DNA of 64,000 nucleotides from Burkholderia sp. S171 (GTDB lineage: Bacteria; Pseudomonadota; Gammaproteobacteria; Burkholderiales; Burkholderiaceae): contig NZ_LMUF01000061.1 of NCBI RefSeq assembly GCF_009766085.1, forward strand, positions 87,939 through 151,938. The letters are read 5' to 3'. Below the pieces are notes generated by a model. It saw only the letters and a program-made list of their open reading frames with translations, ran no database searches and was not told the origin of the DNA. This document shows positions 35,371 through 45,014 of this stretch, one piece after another (the stretch's first letter is position 1; each line of letters starts with the position of its first letter). The position numbers were made by a program, and so were the translations under genes.

Positions 35371-36552
35371 ATGAACGACGTACCTGGTCTGAATTTTTTT
35401 CTGGGCGAAGACATCGACATGTTGCGCGACTCGCTCGCCAATTTCGCCGCGAAGGAGATTGCGCCGCGCGCCGCTGAAATCGATAAAACCGATCAGTTCC
35501 CGATGGATCTCTGGAAGAAATTCGGCGATCTGGGCGTGCTCGGCATGACGGTGTCGGAAGAGTACGGCGGCGCGAACATGGGCTACACGGCGCACATGGT
35601 CGCGATGGAGGAGATCTCGCGGGCGTCGGCGTCGGTGGGCTTGTCGTATGGCGCGCATTCCAACTTGTGCGTGAACCAGATTCATCGCAATGGTACTGAA
35701 GCGCAGAAACGCAAATATTTGCCGGGGCTGGTCTCGGGCGAGCACATCGGCGCGCTGGCAATAAGCGAGCCGAACGCCGGATCCGATGTGGTGAGCATGA
35801 AGCTGCGCGCCGATGAAAAGGGCGACCACTACGTGCTCAACGGCACGAAGATGTGGATCACCAACGGGCCGGATTGCGACACGCTCGTGGTCTATGCGAA
35901 GACCGATATCGAAGCTGGCGCGAAGGGCATTACGGCGTTTATCGTCGAGAAGGGCATGAAGGGTTTTTCCGTCGCGCAGAAGCTCGACAAGCTCGGCATG
36001 CGCGGATCGCATACCGGCGAACTCGTGTTCGAGAACGTTGAAGTGCCCAAGGAAAATATCCTGGGCCAATTGAACGGCGGCGTGAAGGTGCTGATGAGCG
36101 GCCTCGACTATGAACGCGCGGTTTTGGCGGGCGGCCCGACGGGCATCATGGTCGCGTGCATGGACGCGGTCGTGCCGTACATTCACGACCGCAAGCAGTT
36201 CGGTCAGGCGATCGGCGAATTCCAGTTGATTCAAGGCAAGGTCGCCGATCTCTATACGACCTTGCAGGCGTGCCGCGCGTATCTCTACGCGGTGGGACGT
36301 CAACTCGATACGCTCGGCGCCGGTCATGGCCGCCAGGTCCGCAAGGATTGCGCGGGCGTGATTCTCTATACGGCTGAAAAAGCGACGTGGATGGCGGGCG
36401 AAGCGATCCAGATCCTGGGTGGCAATGGTTATATCAACGAGTATCCGGTCGGCCGTTTGTGGCGCGATGCAAAGCTGTACGAGATCGGTGCAGGCACCAG
36501 TGAAATTCGCCGCATGTTGATCGGCCGCGAACTGTTCGCTGAAACAGCTTGA
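35371..36552 (+). CDS. liuA: Isovaleryl-CoA dehydrogenase
   Basis: 393 residues of the acyl-CoA dehydrogenase family. Oxidises isovaleryl-CoA to 3-methylcrotonyl-CoA, passing electrons to ETF. The family signatures GALAISEPNAGSD and WMAGEAIQILGGNGY are present, and Glu248 in GLDYERAVLAGGP is the IVD-type catalytic base position. AAGGAG lies seven bases before the ATG. First gene of the liuABD operon. Confidence 0.95.
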   Translation: MNDVPGLNFFLGEDIDMLRDSLANFAAKEIAPRAAEIDKTDQFPMDLWKKFGDLGVLGMTVSEEYGGANMGYTAHMVAMEEISRASASVGLSYGAHSNLCVNQIHRNGTEAQKRKYLPGLVSGEHIGALAISEPNAGSDVVSMKLRADEKGDHYVLNGTKMWITNGPDCDTLVVYAKTDIEAGAKGITAFIVEKGMKGFSVAQKLDKLGMRGSHTGELVFENVEVPKENILGQLNGGVKVLMSGLDYERAVLAGGPTGIMVACMDAVVPYIHDRKQFGQAIGEFQLIQGKVADLYTTLQACRAYLYAVGRQLDTLGAGHGRQVRKDCAGVILYTAEKATWMAGEAIQILGGNGYINEYPVGRLWRDAKLYEIGAGTSEIRRMLIGRELFAETA

Positions 36553-36568
36553 GCGAGCGGACAAACTT

Positions 36569-38176
36569 ATGCCGATCATCGAATCGAAACTGAATGCACG
36601 CAGCGACGAATTTCGCGCGAACGCGGCGGCGCTCGAAGCGCTTGTCGCGGATCTGAAAGAGAAGGTCGCGAAGATTGCGCTGGGCGGCGGACAAGCTGCC
36701 CGCGACAAACACCTGTCGCGCGGCAAGTTGCTGCCGCGTGACCGCATCGCGCAATTGCTTGATCCGGGCACGCCGTTTCTCGAGTTGTCGCAACTGGCCG
36801 CCTACGGCATGTACAACGACGACGCCCCCGGTGCCGGCGTGATTACGGGCGTTGGCAGGATTGCCGGGCAGGAGTGCGTGATCGTCTGCAACGACGCAAC
36901 TGTGAAGGGCGGCACGTACTATCCGGTGACGGTGAAGAAGCATCTTCGTGCGCAAGAGATTGCGGAAGAGAACCGCTTGCCGTGCGTGTATCTCGTCGAT
37001 TCCGGCGGCGCGAATCTGCCCAATCAGGACGATGTATTCCCCGATCGCGATCACTTTGGCCGCATCTTTTACAACCAGGCGAACATGTCGGCGAAGGGCA
37101 TTTCGCAGATCGCCGTGGTGATGGGATCGTGCACCGCCGGCGGCGCCTACGTGCCTGCGATGAGCGACGAATCGATCATCGTAAAGAACCAGGGTACGAT
37201 TTTCCTGGGCGGTCCGCCGCTGGTGAAAGCGGCAACGGGCGAAGAAGTGAGCGCGGAGGATCTGGGCGGCGGTGACGTTCATACGCGGTTGTCAGGCGTG
37301 GTCGATCATCTAGCGCAAAACGATGCACACGCGCTGGGGATTGCACGAAGCATTGTCGGCAATCTGAATCGCGTGAAGGTCTTGCCGCTGGCGCTTAAAG
37401 AACCGCTGCCGCCACGCCATGATCCGCATAGCGTGTACGGTGTGATTCCGTCAGACACCCGCAAGCCATTCGACATCCGCGAGGTGATCGCGCGCATTGT
37501 CGATGACTCCGCTTTCGATGAATTCAAGGCCCGTTATGGCACGACGCTGGTATGCGGTTTTGCGCATATCTGGGGCCATCCGGTTGGCATCATTGCGAAC
37601 AACGGCATCCTTTTTTCCGAGTCGGCGTTAAAGGGTGCGCACTTTATCGAGCTGTGCTGCCAGCGCAAGATTCCGCTCGTGTTCCTGCAGAACATCACGG
37701 GTTTCATGGTCGGGCGAAAGTACGAAAACGAAGGCATTGCGCGTAATGGCGCAAAGATGGTGACGGCCGTTGCGACGGCCAAGGTGCCGAAGTTCACGGT
37801 GATTATCGGCGGCTCGTTTGGTGCGGGAAATTACGGCATGTGCGGCCGCGCGTATTCACCGCGTTTCCTCTGGATGTGGCCCAATGCGCGCATCTCCGTG
37901 ATGGGCGGCGAGCAGGCCGCGTCCGTGCTCGCGACCGTGCGCCGCGACGGCATAGAGGGTAAGGGCGGTACGTGGTCGAAGGAAGAGGAAGAAGCCTTCA
38001 AGTCGCCGATTCGCGAGCAGTACGAAGTACAGGGGCATCCGTATTACGCAAGCGCACGTCTGTGGGACGACGGTGTGATCGACCCGGCGCAGACCCGCGA
38101 TGTGTTGGGGCTCGGGCTGGCGGCTTCCATGAATGCGCCTATCGAGGACACGCGTTTCGGCGTGTTCCGCATGTGA
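36569..38176 (+). CDS. liuB: Methylcrotonyl-CoA carboxylase carboxyltransferase (beta) subunit
   Basis: 535 residues. The acyl-CoA carboxyltransferase fold with GAGVITGVGRIAGQECVIV, GSCTAGGAYVPAMSDE and a late GGSFGAGNYGMCGRAY. With LiuD it carboxylates 3-methylcrotonyl-CoA to 3-methylglutaconyl-CoA. It lies 16 bases after liuA and 22 bases before liuD. Confidence 0.95.
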   Translation: MPIIESKLNARSDEFRANAAALEALVADLKEKVAKIALGGGQAARDKHLSRGKLLPRDRIAQLLDPGTPFLELSQLAAYGMYNDDAPGAGVITGVGRIAGQECVIVCNDATVKGGTYYPVTVKKHLRAQEIAEENRLPCVYLVDSGGANLPNQDDVFPDRDHFGRIFYNQANMSAKGISQIAVVMGSCTAGGAYVPAMSDESIIVKNQGTIFLGGPPLVKAATGEEVSAEDLGGGDVHTRLSGVVDHLAQNDAHALGIARSIVGNLNRVKVLPLALKEPLPPRHDPHSVYGVIPSDTRKPFDIREVIARIVDDSAFDEFKARYGTTLVCGFAHIWGHPVGIIANNGILFSESALKGAHFIELCCQRKIPLVFLQNITGFMVGRKYENEGIARNGAKMVTAVATAKVPKFTVIIGGSFGAGNYGMCGRAYSPRFLWMWPNARISVMGGEQAASVLATVRRDGIEGKGGTWSKEEEEAFKSPIREQYEVQGHPYYASARLWDDGVIDPAQTRDVLGLGLAASMNAPIEDTRFGVFRM

Positions 38177-38198
38177 TCTCCTTCTTCCAGGCTTCGTC

Positions 38199-40220
38199 AT
38201 GTTCAACAAAATACTGATTGCGAATCGCGGCGAGATTGCGTGCCGTGTGGCTGCAACCTGCAAACGATTAGGCGTGGGCAGTGTGGCGGTCTATTCGGAC
38301 GCCGACGCCCAGGCGAAGCACGTTGCCGTCTGCGATGAAGCCGTGCACGTAGGCGGCGCGGCTGCGTCCGAGAGTTATCTGCGGATCGAAAAGATCATCA
38401 ACGCTGCGTTGGCAACCGGTGCGCAAGCCGTGCATCCGGGCTATGGATTCTTGTCGGAGAACGAGGACTTTGCGCGGGCTTGCGAGAAGGTCGGACTGGT
38501 GTTCATAGGACCGCCGGTCGAGGCCATCTCCGCGATGGGATCAAAGGCCGCTGCCAAGGCGTTGATGCAATCGGCGTCCGTGCCGTTGGTGCCGGGATAT
38601 CACGACGACAGCCAGGACCCCGCGTTGCTGCAAAAGGAAGCGGACGGCATCGGCTACCCCGTGCTGCTGAAAGCAAGCGCGGGTGGCGGCGGCAAGGGCA
38701 TGCGCGTGGTCGAGAAAAGCGCTGATTTTGCATCGGCGCTGCTGTCATGCAAGCGTGAAGCCGCGAGCAGTTTCGGCAACGATCGTGTGCTGATCGAAAA
38801 ATATTTGCAGCGTCCGCGGCATGTGGAAGTCCAGGTGTTTGCAGATCAGCATGGCAACGCCGTGTATCTCTTCGATCGCGATTGCTCGGTTCAGCGCCGG
38901 CATCAAAAGGTGCTGGAAGAAGCACCTGCTCCCGGCCTCTCGGACGAAGTGCGTAAAGCCATGGGCGAAGCCGCAGTCGCGGCTGCCCGCGCGGTGAATT
39001 ACGTCGGCGCGGGCACGGTCGAGTTCATCATGACCGCCGACGGCCAGTTCTATTTCATGGAGATGAACACGCGGTTGCAGGTTGAACATCCGGTGACCGA
39101 AATGGTGACGGGTCTCGATCTGGTCGAGTGGCAACTGCGCGTGGCGAGTGGCGAACCGTTGCCATTGTTGCAGGATCAGTTGAAGGTGAACGGCCACGCG
39201 ATCGAAGCGCGTATCTACGCGGAGAATCCATCGCGTGGGTTCTTGCCGTCGACGGGAACGCTGAAGCATATGCGTCTGCCTGAAGCTGTCGAGTTCCAGT
39301 TGAACGGCAACGTGCGCATTGATAGCGGTGTGCGCGAAGGCGATACCATTACCCCGTTTTACGATCCGATGATCGCCAAGCTGATTGTGCACGGCCGCGA
39401 TCGTGACGATGCGCTGCTGCGCATGGCGCTGGCGTTGAAACAATGCGAAGTGGTGGGTCCGTCGACGAATATCGAGTTCCTGCATCGGATTGTGGTCAGC
39501 GTTCCTTTCTCGGCGGGCGATCTTGATACGGGCCTGATCGAACGTCATCACGATACGTTGTTCGCGCCATCGACAGTGCCAAAAACGCAGGCTCTCGCGC
39601 TGGCTTGCGCCGCGTTGCTCACGCGTGAAGGCGGCGAGGCGCATGGTGTGTCGCCGTGGGATGCGTTGTCCCACTGGCGCATGAGTGGTGGCTACACGCA
39701 GGCGTTGAACTGGCGCCTGGTCGGTTCAGACGATGAAATCCTGGCCGTCTTTACCCGCGATTCAACGTCAGGCCGCGCCGATAACAAACAACTGGAATTG
39801 CTTGGCGAAACGCTCACGTTCGACTGGTCGCATGGGGACGAGCCGCATGCATTCGTCGTGCTGATCGGCGATAAGCGGATCAAGGGGCGTGTGTTTATCG
39901 ACGGCGATGTGTTCCATGTGTTCTACGCGGGTGCATCGCTCGCGTTCGAATGGCAGAACCTGCTGGCGCATGCCGCCGATGCCGAGCATGGCGAAGGCCG
40001 CTTGACGGCGCCGATGCCGGGCAAGGTGATCGCGGTGCTGGTGGAGGCGGGCGCGGTGGTCGAGAAGGGCGCGCCGCTGCTGGTGATGGAAGCCATGAAA
40101 ATGGAGCACACCATTGTTGCGCCGGCGAGCGGCACGGTGGGCGAGATTTTGTTCAGCGTGGGCGATCAGGTGACCGATGGCGCCCAGCTATTGGTAATGC
40201 AAGTGCAACCCGCGAAATAA
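38199..40220 (+). CDS. liuD: Methylcrotonyl-CoA carboxylase biotin-containing (alpha) subunit
   Basis: 673 residues. Biotin carboxylase N-terminus (FNKILIANRGEIACRVAATC), ATP-grasp glycine loop KASAGGGGKGMRVV, MNTRLQVEHPVTEMVTGLDL, then a C-terminal biotinyl domain with VMEAMKMEHT, where Lys634 is biotinylated. Directly after liuB. The methylglutaconyl-CoA hydratase gene (liuC) and HMG-CoA lyase (liuE), normally in this operon, are not in the window. Confidence 0.95.
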   Translation: MFNKILIANRGEIACRVAATCKRLGVGSVAVYSDADAQAKHVAVCDEAVHVGGAAASESYLRIEKIINAALATGAQAVHPGYGFLSENEDFARACEKVGLVFIGPPVEAISAMGSKAAAKALMQSASVPLVPGYHDDSQDPALLQKEADGIGYPVLLKASAGGGGKGMRVVEKSADFASALLSCKREAASSFGNDRVLIEKYLQRPRHVEVQVFADQHGNAVYLFDRDCSVQRRHQKVLEEAPAPGLSDEVRKAMGEAAVAAARAVNYVGAGTVEFIMTADGQFYFMEMNTRLQVEHPVTEMVTGLDLVEWQLRVASGEPLPLLQDQLKVNGHAIEARIYAENPSRGFLPSTGTLKHMRLPEAVEFQLNGNVRIDSGVREGDTITPFYDPMIAKLIVHGRDRDDALLRMALALKQCEVVGPSTNIEFLHRIVVSVPFSAGDLDTGLIERHHDTLFAPSTVPKTQALALACAALLTREGGEAHGVSPWDALSHWRMSGGYTQALNWRLVGSDDEILAVFTRDSTSGRADNKQLELLGETLTFDWSHGDEPHAFVVLIGDKRIKGRVFIDGDVFHVFYAGASLAFEWQNLLAHAADAEHGEGRLTAPMPGKVIAVLVEAGAVVEKGAPLLVMEAMKMEHTIVAPASGTVGEILFSVGDQVTDGAQLLVMQVQPAK

Positions 40221-40229
40221 CACTTCACG

Positions 40230-40745
40230 TTATTTCGTTTTCAAACTGCCCAGCAGGGTGTCTTCGGTTTCCGTCTTTACGAGGATTTCCACGCGCCGGT
40301 TCAACGCACGCCCTTCGGGCGTGTCGTTGGTCGCGATCGGTTGCAGGAATGCAATCCCTTTTGTCTTGATACGCGCAGCAGGAACGCCGCGTGCGACTAG
40401 CGCATCGCCCACTGCATTCGCACGCGCCGTGGACAGTGCCTGGTTGTAGTCGAACGCGCCGACGTTGTCCGTGTGTCCTTCGACCATGATCGGGCGCGTG
40501 CTGCGCTTGAGGAGCACGGCTGCACGATTGAGCACGGCAATGCTTTCGGGGCGCATGGAGGCTTCGTCGAAGTCGAATAGCGCCGTGTCCTGAAGACGCA
40601 GTTCCACGCCCTCACGCACCGGATGGACGACAATGCCGACCTTCTGGTTGAGCGCGTCTTCCTTCGACCGATTCAGGCCGGAAGCGCAGCCGGCGAGTAG
40701 CGCGGTTGTTGCGCACGCGTTCACAATCGTTTGAATGGCTTTCAC
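40230..40745 (-). CDS. OmpA family outer-membrane lipoprotein
   Basis: 171 residues, GTG start at 40745. Lipobox LLAGC (Cys20). The C-terminal OmpA/Pal-like peptidoglycan-binding domain runs from LFDFDEASMRPES to RRVEILVK and includes EGHTDN. Anchors the outer membrane to peptidoglycan. It ends nine bases from the liuD stop, convergently. Confidence 0.9.
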   Translation of the reverse strand: MKAIQTIVNACATTALLAGCASGLNRSKEDALNQKVGIVVHPVREGVELRLQDTALFDFDEASMRPESIAVLNRAAVLLKRSTRPIMVEGHTDNVGAFDYNQALSTARANAVGDALVARGVPAARIKTKGIAFLQPIATNDTPEGRALNRRVEILVKTETEDTLLGSLKTK

Positions 40746-40985
40746 TGCGTGTCTCTTGAACGGTTGCCGGAACGAGGGCTCCGATTATAGGGAAACGGAA
40801 ATGGCCGAGTGTGAAATTAGAACAACACACGGAAAGCCGGTTGAAAGCGCCCTTGCCTTGATTCTGGCCGATACCGGCCCGACTTACAATGCAGGGTTGG
40901 CACTCAGTTGGAAGTCCCGGTGCGACTGAGTTTGAAGCGGGCTTGCGGACTTTTACTTAAAGAAGAAATAACAAGGGCGTTTTAT

Positions 40986-42059
40986 ATGATTCCACGCGAT
41001 CAAACCTCTGCGGACGAAAAGGACCGCACGCGGCGTCTGCAACGAACCGCGTCGGGGTTGCTGTATGCGGTGCTTGTCGCCATCGCGATCTGGATGATCC
41101 GCGACTTCATTCCTGCCGTGGTGTGGGCGACGGTCATCGCCATTGCGTTATGGCCGTTGCTGACCTGGCTCGAACAGCGGCCGATGTTCAGGGAGCACCG
41201 AACCTGGCTTGCGGTGGGAATGACGGTCGTGATCGGGCTGGTGTTCGTGGTGCCGTTTATCCTGGTCGCGGCGCAGGCCGGCAACGAGGCCCGCGACCTG
41301 ATCCGATGGTTCCACGAATCGCTGCGGACAGGCATTCCCATGCCTGATCTCGTCAACCATCTGCCTGCGGGGTCGACGCAGATATCGACATGGTGGCAGG
41401 AAAATCTTGCTACGCCGCTGGGGTCCTCACCGGCGGTAAAGAACTTCCATAGCGCGACGGTAGTCGCCATGACCCGGCATTTCGGCGGTCGTGTGGCGCA
41501 CGGTCTGGTCGTGTTTGGCTTCATGCTTGTTACGCTGTTTTTCCTGTTCAGGGCAGGGTCGAAACTTGGTGAACAGTTGCTTGAAGCGTCGAGGCGCGGG
41601 TTTGGTTCGGATGGTGCATCGCTCGTGCGGCGGATGGCCGAGTCGGTTCGCAGCACGGTGACTGGGCTGGTCGTGGTGGGGTTGGGCGAGGGTGCGCTGC
41701 TTGGCGTGGCTTATGTTGTGACCGGCGTGCCGCACGCCACGTTGCTCGGTATGCTGACTGCCATCGCCGCGATGTTGCCGTTTTGCGCGCCGATTGTCTT
41801 CATTGGCGCGGCATTGTGGCTGCTTGCTCAGGGCTCGATGGTGGCGGCGGTCTGTGTCGCGGTGTTCGGGTTTGTGGTGGTGTTCGTCGCCGAGCACGCG
41901 GTGCGGCCGGTGCTAATCGGCGGCGCGGCGAGGTTGCCGTTTTTGCTGGTGCTGTTCGGGATTCTGGGCGGAGCAGAAACGTTCGGATTGGTGGGGTTGT
42001 TTATTGGGCCGGCGTTGATGACTATTTTGGTCGTGCTTTGGAATGACTGGGTGCATTGA
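40986..42059 (+). CDS. AI-2E transporter family membrane protein
   Basis: 357 residues with about seven to eight hydrophobic segments and the family end (GLFIGPALMTILVVLW, with GGAETFGLVG before it). The family is named after a putative autoinducer exporter, but most members have other or unknown substrates. ATG 40986 is used; a longer frame from 40908 lacks homology. Its right side borders the T6SS locus. Confidence 0.85.
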   Translation: MIPRDQTSADEKDRTRRLQRTASGLLYAVLVAIAIWMIRDFIPAVVWATVIAIALWPLLTWLEQRPMFREHRTWLAVGMTVVIGLVFVVPFILVAAQAGNEARDLIRWFHESLRTGIPMPDLVNHLPAGSTQISTWWQENLATPLGSSPAVKNFHSATVVAMTRHFGGRVAHGLVVFGFMLVTLFFLFRAGSKLGEQLLEASRRGFGSDGASLVRRMAESVRSTVTGLVVVGLGEGALLGVAYVVTGVPHATLLGMLTAIAAMLPFCAPIVFIGAALWLLAQGSMVAAVCVAVFGFVVVFVAEHAVRPVLIGGAARLPFLLVLFGILGGAETFGLVGLFIGPALMTILVVLWNDWVH

Positions 42060-42137
42060 CTGGGTGTGTTGACTGGGAGAGTTGAGACAACATCTACACT
42101 GCCGCTGGCACGATGAAAATTCCCGTAGCAGCAGGAT

Positions 42138-42569
42138 CTAAGCGTCGCCGGCGGTCGGCCGGAGCCATGCCAGAACGGTCCGTCCCTCCGGCTCGTAGTG
42201 CGTCCCAAAGCGCACCAGACCGCGCTTTTTCAGGTGGCAGGTCATCTCGTAGCTGACTACCATCCCGGGCTGCGCGGTCATCAATTCCAGGTCTATTGAA
42301 CGGATGCGTGGCTCGTAGACCAGTAGCGTCGCTTCCATCTGGGCTTTGAGTTGATGCGCCGACACAGGCAGATTCCTGTAGACGGTGGTCAGATCAGGGA
42401 GCCCATAGTTGGGCAGGTGTTTGAGCGTTCCTGCGCGGGTATTCAGGATGCGCCTGAGGTTCTCCAGCACGCTCAGGATCTCGAGCGTGTTGTCGTCGTG
42501 ATCATCGAGTGCGTCCCCGTTGATATGACCGAGCAGCATGTCGTAAAGGGAAGGCCCGGATCTCGTCAT
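42138..42569 (-). CDS. tssE: T6SS baseplate subunit TssE (gp25-like)
   Basis: 143 residues. The phage gp25-like wedge protein of the T6SS baseplate: LENLRRILNTRAGTLKHLPN and YGLPDLT, then EPRIRSIDLEL. The ATG overlaps the tssL stop by four bases (ATGA), so it is co-translated. Last gene of the minus-strand tssK-L-E unit. Confidence 0.92.
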   Translation of the reverse strand: MTRSGPSLYDMLLGHINGDALDDHDDNTLEILSVLENLRRILNTRAGTLKHLPNYGLPDLTTVYRNLPVSAHQLKAQMEATLLVYEPRIRSIDLELMTAQPGMVVSYEMTCHLKKRGLVRFGTHYEPEGRTVLAWLRPTAGDA

Positions 42570-43243
42570 GGCTTCAGACGGGGCAGGTTAGCCAGTTGCA
42601 CGTCGAGCGATTGTCCGAGTGCGAACCAAATCAGGGCAGCCGTAACGCCTACGATTCCAGCGATGGTCCAGGGTGAGAGCCGGCGTAGCCAATCAAGGCG
42701 GGTGTTGCTAACACGGTCAATAATCAGGCCACCGCGTCGTGGTTCCGCTCTCGGAATGCGCTCATTCAACAAGGCCGCTAATTCAGCACGCCGGAGTTCA
42801 CCGTCGTTCGCGTAGCGTCCGAGGAATCCGAGACCCAGGATTGTTGCATAACACTCCAGGAGTGCCACGTTAGGGGGTATCTCCCGCGCGCGAACGGCAA
42901 TTCGTTCGTAAATCCGATCGCCGGCGTCATGATTCCCGAAGCGTTCGACCTGCAGCGGTTGCGCGTCCCATTTCGACCGCTCGTCTTCCGACAGACCTCT
43001 CAACGCCATCTCGTCCAGTAGTCCGCATTGCGCATAGACAGCGTCTTGCCGTACGTCTTCGGGAAACCGCCCCGCTTGAAGTGCCCGATCGAAATTATCG
43101 ACTACTTGCAGGCAGCGTTTCCGCAACTCGAAGGCGGACCGCTCGGCCGTGTCTTGCGAAAGCAGAGAGACTTCGAGGGCTGTGTCGCGCAGCAGTGCAC
43201 GCATTGAAGCCCCGTCGGGATCGCGCTGGGTCGCCCCGTTCAC
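42566..43243 (-). CDS. tssL: T6SS membrane-complex subunit TssL (DotU/IcmH)
   Basis: 225 residues. The cytoplasmic DotU domain (YAQCGLLDEMALRG, FLGRYANDGELRRAELAALL) is followed by one C-terminal transmembrane helix at about 190-212 (SPWTIAGIVGVTAALIWFA). The gene overlaps both tssK and tssE by four bases. Confidence 0.92.
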   Translation of the reverse strand: MNGATQRDPDGASMRALLRDTALEVSLLSQDTAERSAFELRKRCLQVVDNFDRALQAGRFPEDVRQDAVYAQCGLLDEMALRGLSEDERSKWDAQPLQVERFGNHDAGDRIYERIAVRAREIPPNVALLECYATILGLGFLGRYANDGELRRAELAALLNERIPRAEPRRGGLIIDRVSNTRLDWLRRLSPWTIAGIVGVTAALIWFALGQSLDVQLANLPRLKP

Positions 43244-44589
43244 GACGTCAGCACCGCGTAAAGTTCAAACGATGCATCGGCCAAGGTGGTTGGAAGATAG
43301 ACATGGCATGCACGTGCGGCAAGCATCCGCGCATGCGCGGGATCGCGGGCGTCGAGCGCGAAGTACTGGTTTTCTAGACGCACCGGAATGGCGGCCGGGA
43401 CCCGCAACACCGCTTTCAGCGGTATACCGGCGAGCGCCGAATTGACAATCCGTTCAATGTCGTCTGGCGCCCCGACCTTGCACAATTTCGGAATTTGCTC
43501 TGCAATCTGGAATGCGGGTGCGGAAGAATTCACCGATAAGTAATAGTCCGCGCCCTCCAGCAGACGATCGTCTTTGAACTGACCCGACCAGGTAGTCGCG
43601 CTCTTGCGAGCCAGGCCGATTGGAATCACGCGGGACGGAATGATGGCATCGAGTAGATCGCGGATCAGGGATTCAAGCGTTGAAAATACTTCGTCTTGCT
43701 TATCGTGTTCGTACATGGGAATGGACGTCAACGCTGTGCCAGTCGAGAAGGTCATCAATGCGCCGGTCAGTCCGGCCAGGATTTCGTAAAGGCGCTCGGG
43801 CGGTTGATTAGGATGGGTGCCGAGAAATGCCAGTTTGGGCCAGTGCGTATGAATGCAGTGCAAAAGCCAGAAGAGCGATACATCGGAGACGCCGAATTCT
43901 GCAATTTGATCAACGCGCTCGCTTCGCCGCACAGCAAGCGTTGTACTTTTTGCCAGCAGGATATCGGACAGGCGCGCGACGCGTTCCTGATGGCGTGTAT
44001 TGGCTGAAAGCGTGAGACAAGGAGGGACGTAAGCGCGATCAATCTCGAACTGGCCTCGTCCCCCGCGCGTGAGCCGCGCGACCGGGCATACGACATCGTC
44101 CGAGTGCGGTTCGAAGTCGAACAAGAGATGAACCGCGTGTCGCTCCACCGAAAGCTCTTCCACTCCCGTCCCGTTCAGATCCGGTACTTCGATGAATTCT
44201 CGGAAATATCGGCGTGGGCGCGAAAGCGTCTCGTTGTCGAACCTGCAGTTGCTGCCGTCCGCGTTGAGCAACGGGAGCGCCGCGACCACGATCAGGCTTT
44301 GCATATCAGCCGCCACGTCACGCCCGAGATCCCGTGGACGTGGCAACACGTCAGTGACCGACGTATCAATCAGGGTTCCATCGGGCAACCGCAACTTAAG
44401 CCGCGTAAGAGACAGTCGACCGGCGTCGAGCATTTCCTCATCGATTTCCACGTCGATAACGCCCCAAGGCTCAGCGACGACCAGGGAGTCAAACTGCCGG
44501 TGAGAAAAATTGAGCCACTGTTCTTGCTGTTGAAAATGCTGCGGCGTGAGTATCAGACCTTCATGCCAGAGCGGTTTGAAAGTCCGCAT
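43240..44589 (-). CDS. tssK: T6SS baseplate-to-membrane adaptor TssK
   Basis: 449 residues. The standard start RTFKPLWHEGLILTPQHFQQ and the usual length are present. Connects the baseplate wedge (TssF/G) to the membrane complex. Divergent from tssB across a 425-base control region. Confidence 0.95.
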   Translation of the reverse strand: MRTFKPLWHEGLILTPQHFQQQEQWLNFSHRQFDSLVVAEPWGVIDVEIDEEMLDAGRLSLTRLKLRLPDGTLIDTSVTDVLPRPRDLGRDVAADMQSLIVVAALPLLNADGSNCRFDNETLSRPRRYFREFIEVPDLNGTGVEELSVERHAVHLLFDFEPHSDDVVCPVARLTRGGRGQFEIDRAYVPPCLTLSANTRHQERVARLSDILLAKSTTLAVRRSERVDQIAEFGVSDVSLFWLLHCIHTHWPKLAFLGTHPNQPPERLYEILAGLTGALMTFSTGTALTSIPMYEHDKQDEVFSTLESLIRDLLDAIIPSRVIPIGLARKSATTWSGQFKDDRLLEGADYYLSVNSSAPAFQIAEQIPKLCKVGAPDDIERIVNSALAGIPLKAVLRVPAAIPVRLENQYFALDARDPAHARMLAARACHVYLPTTLADASFELYAVLTS

Positions 44590-45014
44590 CGCGATTTAAT
44601 TTATTGTTGGCTTATTGGGGGAAGCAATCTAAACACGAACCATGCGGTGTCGTCTATTTAAGAGATAGCGGACATGACGGATTAAGTTGAAACCGTATTT
44701 CAGGTGTTAGGGCGGGGCGGTTAAACGTGGCGTCAATCGGTTGGTGTTGAAATTTAACACATCTCTTTGCTGAGTTTGATTTTGCAAACATAGCTTCGTC
44801 ATTTAGATCGAATCGGATACCTAACCGGTTGACGAACGTTCGTTCGTGCTGTTTTAATCAAAAGGTATGCATGAGCCAATTTGAATTTTATTTTCGACTT
44901 ATTCCAGTCGAAGGCTTCGTCACATCGTCAGCCGTGTTCGCGTTCTCCTTTTTCGTACTTCGTGGTTAGCGTTATACGCGGGCTGCACAGTCATCAATAC
45001 AGGGCCACGAAGTC
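44590..45014. promoter_or_regulatory. Divergent T6SS control region with promoter and palindrome
   Basis: 425 AT-rich bases between tssK and tssB. TTGACG (44829-44834) and TTTAAT (44853-44858), 18 bases apart, form a good sigma70-type promoter for tssB. Within the spacer, ACGAACGTTCGT (44832-44843) is a perfect 12-bp palindrome overlapping the -35 end, a likely repressor site. A leader of about 150 bases follows. I see no sigma54-type GG-N10-GC element of good quality. No gene is seen. Confidence 0.6.

Noticed and set aside
35221..36771. 516-residue minus-strand frame over liuA
   Set aside because: It is the antisense shadow of isovaleryl-CoA dehydrogenase, Arg/His-rich with no domain; the plus strand is unambiguous.
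38745..39674. 309-residue minus-strand frame
   Set aside because: Antisense of the biotin carboxylase subunit; no recognisable motifs.
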